From the NCBI GenBank assembly GCA_917880885.1, contig OU862907.1:70551072-70615071 (forward strand): 64,000 nucleotides of DNA, given 5' to 3'. This stretch comes from Limnephilus marmoratus (taxonomy: Eukaryota; Arthropoda; Insecta; Trichoptera; Limnephilidae). Position numbers and translations under genes: made by a program. Below are positions 34,611-45,329 of this stretch, piece after piece. Below the pieces are notes generated by a model. It did not search any database. It saw nothing but the letters and a program-made list of their open reading frames with translations, and had not been told where the DNA came from. Numbering within the stretch: position 1 is the stretch's first letter; every line of letters begins with the position of its first letter.

Positions 34611-36380
34611 TCAAATTGGAGCAGACGAAAGTCATTAAGTGAGGTTCTGTGTAGGTGATGAAATTTTTCCCGCGCTGCTAGCTCTGCCGTCCAAAAGGAA
34701 TGAAGATGTATGATGATCAAGACTGCATCTTGTGAAACTGAAGAAAATCCTTGAGTGTGGTTCTGCATACAATGAAGAAATTTCCCCGTTCTGATGAGGG
34801 TTGACAATGCGCCGCTGAAGAGTATTCAGAAGTGAGATTTCTAACTAACCGCTCCACTAAAGCTTACATAAAGTTACTGAGTAAAATTGCATGAAAAAGC
34901 TAAACTAAATTAAGAATGAAATGTGCTTTACCTACTAAAGGAAAACTATCCAAAAAAATTTATATGAACAGGAAGTACATAACTCTCATAGATAACCTAC
35001 AAGACTGAATACCTAATTAACCTTCTAAAGTTCAATTTAATGAGGAAGATATTACATCAAATACTAAAGTCCAAACACAAACATTTATTCTTAAATCCTA
35101 GTTTGAAAAAAAACACCCCTGACACCTGTCGATCAAAAATAAATAGCCGAGAATCAAACCATTAAACTTCAAGCAAGTAATGACCCCACTCACAGAATGA
35201 AGACCTCTGTCGAAAAAAAGTTACCCAAATAGAAGATCCCAATAAAATTGGATGTGAACATGAATAATTCCCCTAGTATTAGATAGCATAATTGTAATCA
35301 GCAATTAAATATAAGACAATAATTTATTGTAATAAATATTTTACTCAGAATTAATTTTTCTCACATTTGACAGGGTGTCCAAATTCGCTCGAGCTCTAAG
35401 CGAACCTCAACAACCAGTCGAATATGGAATTAAAATTGTAGTAAACAAACTAAGTTCAAAATCTTTAGTATAAATAGAGGATAAAATGCATCCAGAAATT
35501 GACCATGGAATTAAAAATTGTTTAACCAATATTGTAAAACAAAACAATTACAAAACCCTTTATAATAATCTTAAAACAAAAATCCACAGCGGAATTAACT
35601 TAATAAATGTATTTATATTATGCTTACTCATCAAATATATGTACCGATGTTATGTATATCATAAAATAATAACTTAAGTATCATAGAATAGAACCTTAAG
35701 CAATATGTTCACTATTGCGTGTGAAAAAACAACCATCACCATGACCAGAGTAAACAAATTGGAACAATGCCCATGCCATACGTTTCCTAAAACGATATGA
35801 AAAATAGATAATTTTGAGCTTCTGAAGCTATAGCCTTTTCATATAAATATATTTTTTTTTTCCATGGAAATTATTCCAAAAGTCACCAACATAATGTAAG
35901 TGAAACAATTAGGTATTCTAGGTTTCTACACACTAATAGCAATAATGATACTACGCTAAACACCTCTATAAATCCGCACAATACACAGAAAATAGTTCAA
36001 TAAAAAATTAATATAAAAGGTTTTGAAAACTATGTATAAACGGTTTTGCTACAGGGAAACAAACCGAAATAACAAGTAAATTCAATGTATGAAAATGATG
36101 ATCAGTCACTTTCACACGTTGAACTTCATATAACTTTAAGTATACTCAATTACACATGCAAAGAACAAGACATAAGTGTAATATCTGAAACCACAAACAC
36201 TCACAAGGACAATGCAATCAACGTGAGGACGTAAGGATAAGTCACGTCACCACGCTGAATGATCCACATGCAATTGCTGGATATGCATGCAAATACTTAG
36301 AACACATATAACATACAAATAAAATGACAAAGAAAATCTCTCAACGGAGATAAGAAAACCCAACCCCTATTGAAATAACC
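34611..36380 (-). other. Long 3' untranslated region of the LTR element
   Basis: 1.8 kb downstream of pol in sense orientation with no supported frame. Short plus-strand frames (e.g. 35486-35677) look random. Confidence 0.6.
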
Positions 36381-39300
36381 CTAATGATCAACTGGAGTTT
36401 CAGATTTAATAATGTCTTTTAAATGATAAATACCCAGTTTTTTGCCATTCATGTCAGCTAACTGATATGCTACTGGAGAAAATTTCCCAATAATCTTGCT
36501 CCTAATGAATTTAGGTGCCAATTTTGCTGAAAAGTGTTTACTTGCATCTGATAATACGAATGATCGCCTCCATACGGTTTCCCCAACCCTAAATTGAATA
36601 TCTCTACGACGCAAGTTGTAGTTCAGCTTGTTACGTTCGTATGACTGCCTTAACGATGTTCGTACCTGTGAAAAAATGTCATTTAATTCCTCTAAACCTG
36701 ACGCCCAAGAGTCACGCTTAGCAAACGTAATTTCTTCAGCATTGAAATCAGTGCCTAAATAATCTTTTCCTGAAATGATGATCTCTCTGCCAAAATTAAG
36801 AAAGAACGGAGTGTAACCTGTGACTTCATGGACTGCAGTGTTAATGGCTAACTCAATTTCTGGAAGATGATTCGCCCAGGTTCTGTGGTCAGATCCAACA
36901 TACGAACCAAGCGCTGCTACCAAAACCTTGTTAACACGTTCCACAGGATTGTTCTGAGGATGATATCTGCAGTTATAAAACAGGTGACGAATATGAAACT
37001 TATTGGCTAAAGCTTTCATATCACGTGAAATGTATTGAGGACCATTGTCCAACACAATGGTGTCCGGAACTCCAAACTTCAGGAAAATTTCATTCTCTAA
37101 AATGGAAGCAATATTCAACCCAGTAGCCTTCCTCAGCGGGAACAGCCTCGTGTACTTAGAAAAGAAATCAGAAACTACCAAGAGATAAGTATAACCTTTC
37201 TTGTATGAACTCGGATAAGGCCCCAGTAAATCAGTTGCAATCATTTGCCAAGGGCGCTGAACCAATTTGGGATTTCCCATCAGACCTGGCGGTAACAAAT
37301 TAGTACTCTTGTAACCTAAGCATATCTGACATTTACCGATGAAAGCTTTTACATCAGCAGACATTTTAGGCCAATAATATTTGTGTCTAATTCTGTTCAG
37401 GGTTTTTAAAATCCCAAAGTGGGCGCAAGTAGGAGGAACATGGTGCTGTACAATTAAACTATTCCTGAGTTCCTTCGGAACTACCTCTTTCCAGTCGTAG
37501 GACCTATGTAAAGCCTCCATACTCTGGATATGTTTATAGAGCCTATCGTTAGTAATTCTCCACGCCGGATACTTCTCAGGATTTGCCAAAATTTTCTCCT
37601 TTAATTTGACGTACCATTGGTCCGATGTAGAAAAATTTTGACTGATCGTATTAACCTGTAAAGGATCCCGTGATAACGCATCAGGAATTACATTGTCCTT
37701 ACCGTTTCTATGAATAATTTCAAAATTGAACTGTTGTAACCTGACTGCCCAGCGCGCGAGCCGTCCTGAAGGCGATTTTAAGCTGGTCAACCACTTCAGG
37801 CTGTAGTGGTCTGTTATAATCTTTACCGGAATAGGCGAACCCTCAATATAACCCCTGAATTTTTCCAACGCGAAAATCATAGCATTTAACTCTCTTTCTG
37901 TGGTAGAGTGGTTCCTCTCTTGAGCAGAAAGTGTTCTTGAAATGAAAGAAATAGGGTGTTCTAACCCCTTATCATCCATTTGTGAAAGACATGCTCCGAG
38001 CCCTACATTTGAAGCATCTACGCTAATCGTGAATGGTTTCTTGAAATCAGGACATGCGAGAACCGGAGCGGATACAAGAATGTTTTTAAGTTTTGAGAAT
38101 GCTAATTGCGCTTGATCATTCCACACAAATTTCTTACCCGCGAATTCTTTCTTTGTTAAATTATACAAAGGTGAAGCAATGCTAGAAAAATTGAAAATGA
38201 ATCTCTTATACCACGAGAGTACCCCAATGAATCTACGTAAGCTCTTTTGTGACGAAGGGGTCGGAAAATCAACAATTGCCTTGACTTTATCCGGATCTGT
38301 GCGGAGACCTTTGTCATCAATGACAAAACCTAGGTATTTGAGTGAGTCCCTGCAGAAAACGGATTTCTGCACATTAATCGTAAGACCGGCGGCCTGTAGT
38401 CTCTGTTTAACCTTCCTCAAGAGATAAATATGTTCTTCGAAAGATGAACTAATAATGATGATGTCATCTAAGTAACAAAAGACTTTGCCATCAAATTCAG
38501 GCCCTAACACTTTATCCATCAGCCGCATCATCCGGGAGCGAGCACCATGTAAACCGAACGGCATTGTGACGAAATGAAACAACCCTCGCTTGGGTATCGT
38601 GAACGCGGTTTTCTCCTTAGACTTTTCGTCTATCGGAATTTGGAAAAAAGCATCATTTAAGTCCAAAGTTGATAGAAAACGATCACCACCCAAGCTATTG
38701 AGAATGTCTGAGATTAACGGTAAATTGTAGGCGTCGCGTTTCGAGACGGCGTTTAAGCGTCTGCTGTCGAGGCATAGCCTGAATGTGCCATTTTTCTTAG
38801 GTACCAGAACAATGGGATTATTCCACGAGCTGTTGCTCGGTTCTACCACACCTAACTCTAGGAGTCTGTCAAGCTCCCTATGTACTTCCGGAAGTAAGTG
38901 CGGAGAAATGGGATAAACCCTTTGTTTGATAGGAGGCACATCACCCGTGTCTATGACATGATGTTCTAACCCTGTCCTGCCTAACCGATCTCCTGAGTAA
39001 TCCATGTACTCTTGAACTACATCGTTCAAGACGGAGCGTTGGGATTGAGATAAATTTTTCTCACTATCAAGCCCAATACTATTCGATGCTCGAACACTAC
39101 TAACAGAATCATTACAAGACATTAATTTTGAGATCTTAGGACAGATGTTGAAAACTTTCCAAAAGTCACAACCCAGAATAATGTCAGATTTAATGTCTGG
39201 CATAATAACAAAATTGAACGTTCTAACAACATTTTCAAAACGCACCGGGAGAGCTATTTTGTAAGAACAGGTAACCGAATGACCAGTCGCCGATACTAGA

Positions 39301-39596
39301 GCGAAATCAGAGTCCAATTTTGACAAATTGAAACCTAAATCTAAAAATTTACGATGAAAGTTATTTCCTAAAATCGAAACGTGCGACCCAGAGTCTAGAA
39401 GACCAGAGTAGCCTGTGCTCAAAACTTGGAAAGAGATGTAAGGACGGCCGTCCCTGTTGGCCGCTCGCACCTCCTTCGAAGTCCTTAAATTCTTATAAAA
39501 ATCTCTTACGGTATCCAGCCACAAAACCCATTCCCGTGAAGTAATCTCGGCAAACGCAGACGTCATAGCGCCCACCGACAGGACCTCACGGGCCAT
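36381..39596 (-). CDS. pol: Gypsy pol: protease, RT, RNase H, integrase
   Basis: 1071 codons, uninterrupted. Protease: LLDSGSHVSILG (active DSG at 68-70). Reverse transcriptase: LDLNDAF with catalytic D312, CYLDDI with the aspartates at 377-378, and TMPFGLHG before a divergent stretch (residues 352-357, RSRMMR where APATFQR-like residues are usual). RNase H: SVDAS (D527), TERE (about E569), TDHYS (D596), PDALSR (D639). Integrase: zinc-binding H-H-C-C (H719, H726, C756, C759), then D789 (ATDLLG), D850 (LDNG) and E886 (NPVERV). The polyprotein makes and integrates the DNA copy. Its ATG overlaps the gag stop (TGATG), and an upstream slippery site could fuse it to Gag. No chromodomain seen. Confidence 0.95.
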   Translation of the reverse strand: MAREVLSVGAMTSAFAEITSREWVLWLDTVRDFYKNLRTSKEVRAANRDGRPYISFQVLSTGYSGLLDSGSHVSILGNNFHRKFLDLGFNLSKLDSDFALVSATGHSVTCSYKIALPVRFENVVRTFNFVIMPDIKSDIILGCDFWKVFNICPKISKLMSCNDSVSSVRASNSIGLDSEKNLSQSQRSVLNDVVQEYMDYSGDRLGRTGLEHHVIDTGDVPPIKQRVYPISPHLLPEVHRELDRLLELGVVEPSNSSWNNPIVLVPKKNGTFRLCLDSRRLNAVSKRDAYNLPLISDILNSLGGDRFLSTLDLNDAFFQIPIDEKSKEKTAFTIPKRGLFHFVTMPFGLHGARSRMMRLMDKVLGPEFDGKVFCYLDDIIIISSSFEEHIYLLRKVKQRLQAAGLTINVQKSVFCRDSLKYLGFVIDDKGLRTDPDKVKAIVDFPTPSSQKSLRRFIGVLSWYKRFIFNFSSIASPLYNLTKKEFAGKKFVWNDQAQLAFSKLKNILVSAPVLACPDFKKPFTISVDASNVGLGACLSQMDDKGLEHPISFISRTLSAQERNHSTTERELNAMIFALEKFRGYIEGSPIPVKIITDHYSLKWLTSLKSPSGRLARWAVRLQQFNFEIIHRNGKDNVIPDALSRDPLQVNTISQNFSTSDQWYVKLKEKILANPEKYPAWRITNDRLYKHIQSMEALHRSYDWKEVVPKELRNSLIVQHHVPPTCAHFGILKTLNRIRHKYYWPKMSADVKAFIGKCQICLGYKSTNLLPPGLMGNPKLVQRPWQMIATDLLGPYPSSYKKGYTYLLVVSDFFSKYTRLFPLRKATGLNIASILENEIFLKFGVPDTIVLDNGPQYISRDMKALANKFHIRHLFYNCRYHPQNNPVERVNKVLVAALGSYVGSDHRTWANHLPEIELAINTAVHEVTGYTPFFLNFGREIIISGKDYLGTDFNAEEITFAKRDSWASGLEELNDIFSQVRTSLRQSYERNKLNYNLRRRDIQFRVGETVWRRSFVLSDASKHFSAKLAPKFIRSKIIGKFSPVAYQLADMNGKKLGIYHLKDIIKSETPVDH

Positions 39597-40603
39597 CAGT
39601 TTTTTTGAGGACGGCAGCCGCAGAGAGGAGCCTTGACCCCCGGACGCCCGCAGCGAAAGCAGTGCACCTCCCTAGAATTCACATTTGACGGGTTATGCAA
39701 AACATTCGAAAAATTACGACGGTTATTCCTGAAATCGAAATTAGGCTTGGCAGAATTTCCATGACCATCTCTATTGTTAGAATAATTGTTACTAGAAAAA
39801 TTCAAATTGTTGCAATCTCTGTTATTATTACTATTACCAGCATGGTTGTTCCTAGACAAATGTAAATCATTCGAATACCTCTCATTGCCTCTATTACCAG
39901 AAAAGTTATTTCTAGAAAAATTAGATTTACTGTGATTCCTCTCATTGCCTCTGTTACTAGAATAATTAATAGGATGAGAATTACTAGTGTTTGATCTGTC
40001 GTTTGAACGGCTGTCGGCCAACTCAATCATCCTACCTAATTTTTTTAAGGTTAACAAATCAGGGATCTCCGAAAGAGAAAGTTTCTGAATATATCTTGGC
40101 AACATATTACTCCGCAAAATGTCTAGGATCTCATCATCCGGCAACCTAGTGGACAAACGATTATTCAGCAATTGAACACGAGTGATAAAAGAACTAAAAT
40201 TCTCTTTCTGACCTTGAAACGTCAATCTTATTTGTGCCAATAACCTCTTTTCATGGTCTAAAAGTTCAAATTCGTTTTTTAACGCAACCACAATGTCCGC
40301 CCAAGATGAGAAAGCGGAGCGGTTTACTCTGAACCATTGTAGCGCCTGCCCTGAAAACAATTCGACTGCAGAAGAAAAAAGAGAAGCATAACTTACGTTT
40401 CTAGCGACAGCAAGTTCTTCTACCCGTTCTAAGAAATTTCTGACATCCGCAGAGCCATCAAAGGTGAGGTTCCACTTGTGTACCGGAAACGACGGAAGTG
40501 ACGGAATTGACAAAGCTGAACCGGACCCCGCCGGTGTATCATCCTGTTTCGCCATGATGAATTTTGCCGCTGTTCTACTTCTTGTACCTACTCCTTCATC
40601 CAT
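39596..40603 (-). CDS. gag: Gypsy gag: capsid and nucleocapsid
   Basis: 335 codons. The middle holds a retrotransposon Gag capsid-like region (WNLTFDGSADVRNFLERVEE; ALQWFRVNR; LLAQIRLTFQGQKENFSSFI). Residues about 205-300 are low-complexity Asn/Arg/Ser with repeated 'NRGNER' and 'NNRD' units. The C-terminus is a knuckle of form C-X2-C-X4-V-X4-C (about 315-328): the usual histidine is valine. The protein would assemble the particle and bind RNA. The stop TGA at 39598-39596 overlaps the pol start. Start chosen as the first Met of the open frame; a second Met at residue 17 is possible. Confidence 0.92.
   Translation of the reverse strand: MDEGVGTRSRTAAKFIMAKQDDTPAGSGSALSIPSLPSFPVHKWNLTFDGSADVRNFLERVEELAVARNVSYASLFSSAVELFSGQALQWFRVNRSAFSSWADIVVALKNEFELLDHEKRLLAQIRLTFQGQKENFSSFITRVQLLNNRLSTRLPDDEILDILRSNMLPRYIQKLSLSEIPDLLTLKKLGRMIELADSRSNDRSNTSNSHPINYSSNRGNERNHSKSNFSRNNFSGNRGNERYSNDLHLSRNNHAGNSNNNRDCNNLNFSSNNYSNNRDGHGNSAKPNFDFRNNRRNFSNVLHNPSNVNSREVHCFRCGRPGVKAPLCGCRPQKN
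39599..39605 (-). promoter_or_regulatory. A AAA AAC slippery heptamer for -1 frameshift
   Basis: In the gag frame the last codons are CAA AAA AAC TGA; the heptamer A-AAA-AAC is in the canonical X-XXY-YYZ phase. A -1 shift here continues CTG ATG GCC, which is exactly the pol frame. A GCCC/GGGC pairing is possible about 5-30 nt downstream. Canonical phase is direct; use of the site is inference. Confidence 0.8.
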
Positions 40604-40976
40604 AACCTATTTCTCGATTGTAGGGTAGAAAGAAAATTATTAGAATACATGCAACAACACGACATGAAAAATGACAATGCACATGCAATCACCAATTCTA
40701 AGAAAATAATAAATAATGTATGCTGCCAGCGAACTGAGCAGCAAAAATGAGTTAAAAGCGTAATAACGCCGATGAGTTGACGGAAACCAAGGCAAAAAAA
40801 CTGTGTGAAACTATGTATTAAAAATATCAGATCGGCAAGTTGGTCGTGGGACGGGCTGTTATAAACCCAAGGAAAAGTGAGAATCAAATTAATAACAGAT
40901 CGAGATGTAAAAACCCTTTGATAATCGTGAACAACACTACCGCGAACACGTGCGAGAAAGAACAAACATAGACAGG

Positions 40977-40994
40977 TTCAGCCGAAGCGCGCCA
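40977..40994 (-). other. Primer binding site
   Basis: One base after the 5' LTR the sense strand reads TGGCGCGCTTCGGCTGAA; TGG complements a tRNA CCA end. The tRNA species cannot be named from memory. Confidence 0.6.
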
Positions 40995-40995
40995 A

Positions 40996-41652
40996 TGTGA
41001 CGTTAAATACTTACTTGTAATTCATTCCCTCCAAACCTGGTCATCCATCCATGAATAGAATAAATAATCACATACAAAGCCAGCAAGCAAGCCATGAGGT
41101 TAGGTAGCAATAATAAGTAGGTATGTGAACAATGTATAATTTATTATAAAAAATCAAACCCTGCCCTTGGAACATATTATAATGATTAGCTATGAGACTC
41201 TAAGTTAAACAACAGTATTAATCATCAGGGGTGACTGGTTACGATGTATCGTACCCAGCTGTAAATGTTTAAAGTTTCTCGACACGTGTCAATAAGAAAG
41301 AAATTATATTGTAACGACATAAGAAAATTACTGATGGGCGCCTGTGACGTAAAACGTAACATATTTATGAATCAGTAATCCCTAAAAATAATCTAAAAAG
41401 CACAATCTCGATCTGTTAAAAATATAAGTAATTTAAATCTCACTTCTCGTGATCCAAAATGTCTTGAGTCCAGCCATATAACAGCCCGTCACACAAAAAC
41501 ACCTGCTCGATCTGTGGTACTCCCGTCAACTGAAGCGCCCGAACTTTTTCCGAAGCATCTTGAAACATCTGCCGCCCCTTCGGAGTGCAATGCTGCCAAC
41601 CAGATCATGCGAAATTTGCGAATCGCTCACGACGCTAGCAGCAAATGTTACA
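40996..41652 (-). repeat. 5' LTR (sense strand minus)
   Basis: 657 bp, 2 differences from the 3' LTR. On the sense strand it begins TGTAACATTTGC. It should carry the promoter, but no TATA position is decisive. Confidence 0.95.
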
Positions 41653-43000
41653 AGTTGAAGTCCTCAGTTTGGCGAGCAAAGTATCTTAAGATACGTTGTA
41701 GGCAGATAGTTGAGATCCTATTGTGGATGGCTGCTCTTATAGAATGAACTGTCTCCCTGTCCATGGAATCCTGACCATTTTTCACCAGCACCACATTTCA
41801 AGGGAGATCTAGTTACCAAACATGGCAAAAACCATTTAGTCTTCCTCCAAGGTGACGATTGCATTATATCTATAATCAACATTACTTCTGCGCTGCATGG
41901 AGAGTTGGAGAGACTAGGACACCCTAGTACCAGACACTGATACTTGCTCACTCCAGCGCTGCGGTGACCTTCCCCTGCTTCTTCTGGCAAACACTGCGGC
42001 CAGTGACTATGAGTTTCTCCAAGTTGAAGTCCTCAGTTTGGCGAGCAAAGTATCTTAAGATACGTTGTAGGCAGATAGTTGAGATCCTATTGTGAATGGC
42101 TGCTCTTATAGAATGAACTGTCTCCCTGTCCATGGAATCCTGACCATTTTTCACCAGCACCACATTTCAAGGGAGATCTAGTTACCAAACATGGCAAAAA
42201 CCATTTAGTCTTCCTCCAAGGTGACGATTGCATTATATCTATAATCAACATTACTTCTGCGCTGCATGGAGAGTTGGAGAGACTAGGACACCCTAGTACC
42301 AGACACTGATACTTGCTCACTCCAGCGCTGCGGTGACCTTCCCCTTCCCCTTCCCCTGCTTCTTCTGGCAAACACTGCGGCCAGTGACTATGAGTTTCTC
42401 CAAGTTGAAGTCCTCAGTTTGGCGAGCAAAGTATCTTAAGATACGTTGTAGGCAGATAGTTGAGATCCTATTGTGGATGGCTGCTCTTATAGAATGAACT
42501 GTCTCCCTGTCCATGGAATCCTGACCATTTTTCACCAGCACCACATTTCAAGGGAGATCTAGTTACCAAACATGGCAAAAACCATTTAGTCTTCCTCCAA
42601 GGTGACGATTGCATTATATCTATAATCAACATTACTTCTGCGCTGCATGGAGAGTTGGAGAGACTAGGACACCCTAGTACCAGACACTGATACTTGCTCA
42701 CTCCAGCGCTGCGGTGACCTTCCCCTGCTTCTTCTGGCAAACACTGCGGCCAGTGACTATGAGTTTCTCCAAGTTGAAGTCCTCAGTTTGGCGAGCAAAG
42801 TATCTTAAGATACGTTGTAGGCAGATAGTTGAGATCCTATTGTGGATGGCTGCTCTTATAGAATGAACTGTCTCCCTGTCCATGGAATCCTGACCATTTT
42901 TCACCAGCACCACATTTCAAGGGAGATCTAGTTACCAAACATGGCAAAAACCATTTAGTCTTCCTCCAAGGTGACGATTGCATTATATCTATAATCAACT
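41653..43000 (-). repeat. 369-bp satellite, block C (about 3.6 monomers)
   Basis: Continuation of block B after the LTR element, starting 'agttgaagtcctcag'. Hexamer numbers 1,3,1. The array ends within a monomer at 'tctataatcaac' and passes to unrelated sequence. Confidence 0.95.
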
Positions 43001-43922
43001 TTACTAGGCCCTGCGTGCGGCTTTTGCTTCAGCTTCGCCCAGTTAGTGTTGGTGACAATGGTGACCATTTTATAAATCCAATAGGAAGTAGTTCCTAAAA
43101 TAGCCCGTACCTCTGATCCATTGATAGCTAGTCACCGGGACAAAGTCACCGGGACAAAAAGTAACCTGGTCAAAGTAACCGGAACAGGCCTTGACATCAT
43201 GTTTAATGTATAGCCGCGTGATTACATTGATTACGTGATCATTTTATAAACCTAATAGGAACTGGTTCCAAAAACTGGTAACCGCTTTATAAATCCAATA
43301 TGAACCGATTCCGAAAATAGCCCGTTCCTCCGATCCACTGTAGCTAGTTACCGGAACAAAGTAATCGTGACAGGCAATTACGTCATATGTAATATATAGC
43401 CGCTTGATACAACTATTTTTACCGTCAATCTTTCCATATCCGGAGAGATACCTACTACATATTGACAAATTCGAAGCAGTTATACCATTCGACCTTGTAA
43501 GTCGGAATTAACGACATCTTGTGACGAATTCTTGAATTAGAAACCGAATCACAGAGGTAGCTTTGTTTAAAATTCTACGTGGTGCGGCGCGTTAGGCCTG
43601 GCCTCAGACATGCAATCAAAGCCGGGTTCTGATATTCAACCACGCAGACGGAAGGATATTTACAATTTATGATGATTGCGTAAATATGTCATGTTATCAC
43701 GAATAGCGCATCTCTTAAAAAAATTGGGTAAAAATATAGTTTTATGGTTTTATTTGATACAATATTTTACATTTTAAAATATAATTTAATAATGTTGGTT
43801 TCATTGGGTGACTTAACCGCGCTGCTGTTATCTTCTGGTGAGTAAATTCAAGCGGAAAAAGATAAAAATAATGATGTCATAATGGCAAACAGTATTGGTG
43901 TACGTGACGGTTTTTTACGGCG
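43001..43922. repeat. Imperfect tandem duplication, otherwise no gene
   Basis: 43064-43225 and 43285-43415 are diverged direct copies ('ttataaatccaatag', 'aaaatagcccgt', 'gatccattg.tagctag', 'tatagccgc.tgat'). The remainder to 43922 is noncoding. Confidence 0.65.
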
Positions 43923-44594
43923 CAGTGGCGCACCCAGGCTTTCCCCACCCCCCAAAGTAAAAATAAAACATATTTTATATAAATAAACAGCGGTTTTTTC
44001 GAGATGAACAGAACAAGAAGCAAGTTATCTGTGTGTGTAATGCTTGCAGTGGTTTTAATTGCCTTAACTTGTAGGTACCTACTGGCCAAGCACTGTGCAA
44101 TATGGGAGTTATTGTCTAATTCATTGGAAATCTTGCTCACAATTGCTGCAGGAAAATTACAGAAACGGACTTCACCTTCGAAAAGTCGTTGGACTGCACC
44201 TTATGGCGGAAAATGATCGGAAACGGACTGCGTCTAGCAAGGGAAATAAATTCTTCAATGATAATGTTTTTCAATCAAATTATGTGTTAACTGGTATATT
44301 AAGATTTATTAGTTAAAAAACGCGGATTCCGAAAACATAAGGTTTATTCTAGTATAATATAATAGCACGTGGAATTAATAAATCGTCATTAATACCGTAA
44401 TGGGCTTAAAAGCCCTGGGTTCTAGCTGAACTTACACCGCTACCTCACAGTACTACCGCTATAGGTTGATCGGCCGCATGATTAGAATGCGGATAATATT
44501 TTGCCAAATTGCGCTGCGTAAACTCGCTCGTGTGACCATAATTAATTTCTGAGATTTCTGTACATGAGGGAGTACGGCTATTAGCCGTGGCTCT

Positions 44595-45062
44595 ATCCTA
44601 CCGACTTTCTTTTGGATATGCTCGGAATGAACCATCTACGTGTCAGAAGGGATGTACAGATTGCTACGCATTTCTTCAGATTGATTCGTGGATGGTTTGA
44701 AAACTCAGCTATCTTGGAGAATATTCATTTTTATATTCCAGATGGTTATCTTCGCCATCGACAGCATAGGCTGTTCTATCTTCCGGCCTGCAGGACTAAC
44801 TTGCCAATGGTCATGCCGGTCGGGAGAGCAATCTTCCTGTTGAACAGAATTAATTCGGATATCGACATATTTAGCGTCAGTGAAGCTGCCTTTAAAAGGC
44901 AAGCTCAATTGATGCTCATATAGTTTTTTTTTTTGCTTACCATTTATATTTATGTTTAATGTAATACTGTTATAAATGTATTTTAAAAACGCATTGAAAT
45001 TTTAAATTTTGTAATGTTTTTGAAATAATAAAATAAATTGAATTGAATTGAATTGAATTGAA
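44595..45062 (+). pseudogene. LINE 3' fragment with (TTGAA)n tail
   Basis: 103 codons in frame after SYPTDFLLDMLG: conserved LINE C-terminal residues LRVRRDVQIA, NSAILENIHFYIP and ARTN-like 'CRTNLPMVMPVGRAIFLLN', then stop at 44923. The 3' UTR has AATAAA at about 45029 and ends in four ATTGA/TTGAA repeats. 5'-truncated; no RT core. Inserted inside the hAT-like remnant. Confidence 0.75.
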
Positions 45063-45329
45063 ATAGCGATATACAATTTATTTCAAAAGAGTTCACGTTT
45101 TTTGCAAATCTTGATAAATATTTAAATTTGGAATTTTTTGATTTGATACCGACCTGAGTGGGATTAACCTAAATGTTAACCTATAAAAGGGAGGTACGTA
45201 TGACGTCACGTGAACCCGGCGGATTTCGATCGTTTTGATTTAATTTCAATCTTTGTTAATTATTTTAACTACGAAATCGACATTTCTTTTATTTAAAAAA
45301 TACTAGTTAGGAAGTGAACAATTATATGG

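Larger units (their letters stand above)
32723..41652 (-). mobile_element. Complete Ty3/gypsy LTR retrotransposon, 8930 bp
   Basis: Two 657-bp LTRs (32723-33379, 40996-41652) that start TGT and end ACA differ at 2 positions. Sense is the minus strand: 5' LTR at 41652-40996, primer site, leader, gag (40603-39596), pol (39596-36381), a long 3' untranslated region with an 89-bp tandem array, polypurine tract, and 3' LTR. Protease, RT, RNase H and integrase order is that of Ty3/gypsy. No env-like frame follows pol. Intact frames and near-identical LTRs mark a very recent insertion, younger than the satellite monomers around it. Confidence 0.97.
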
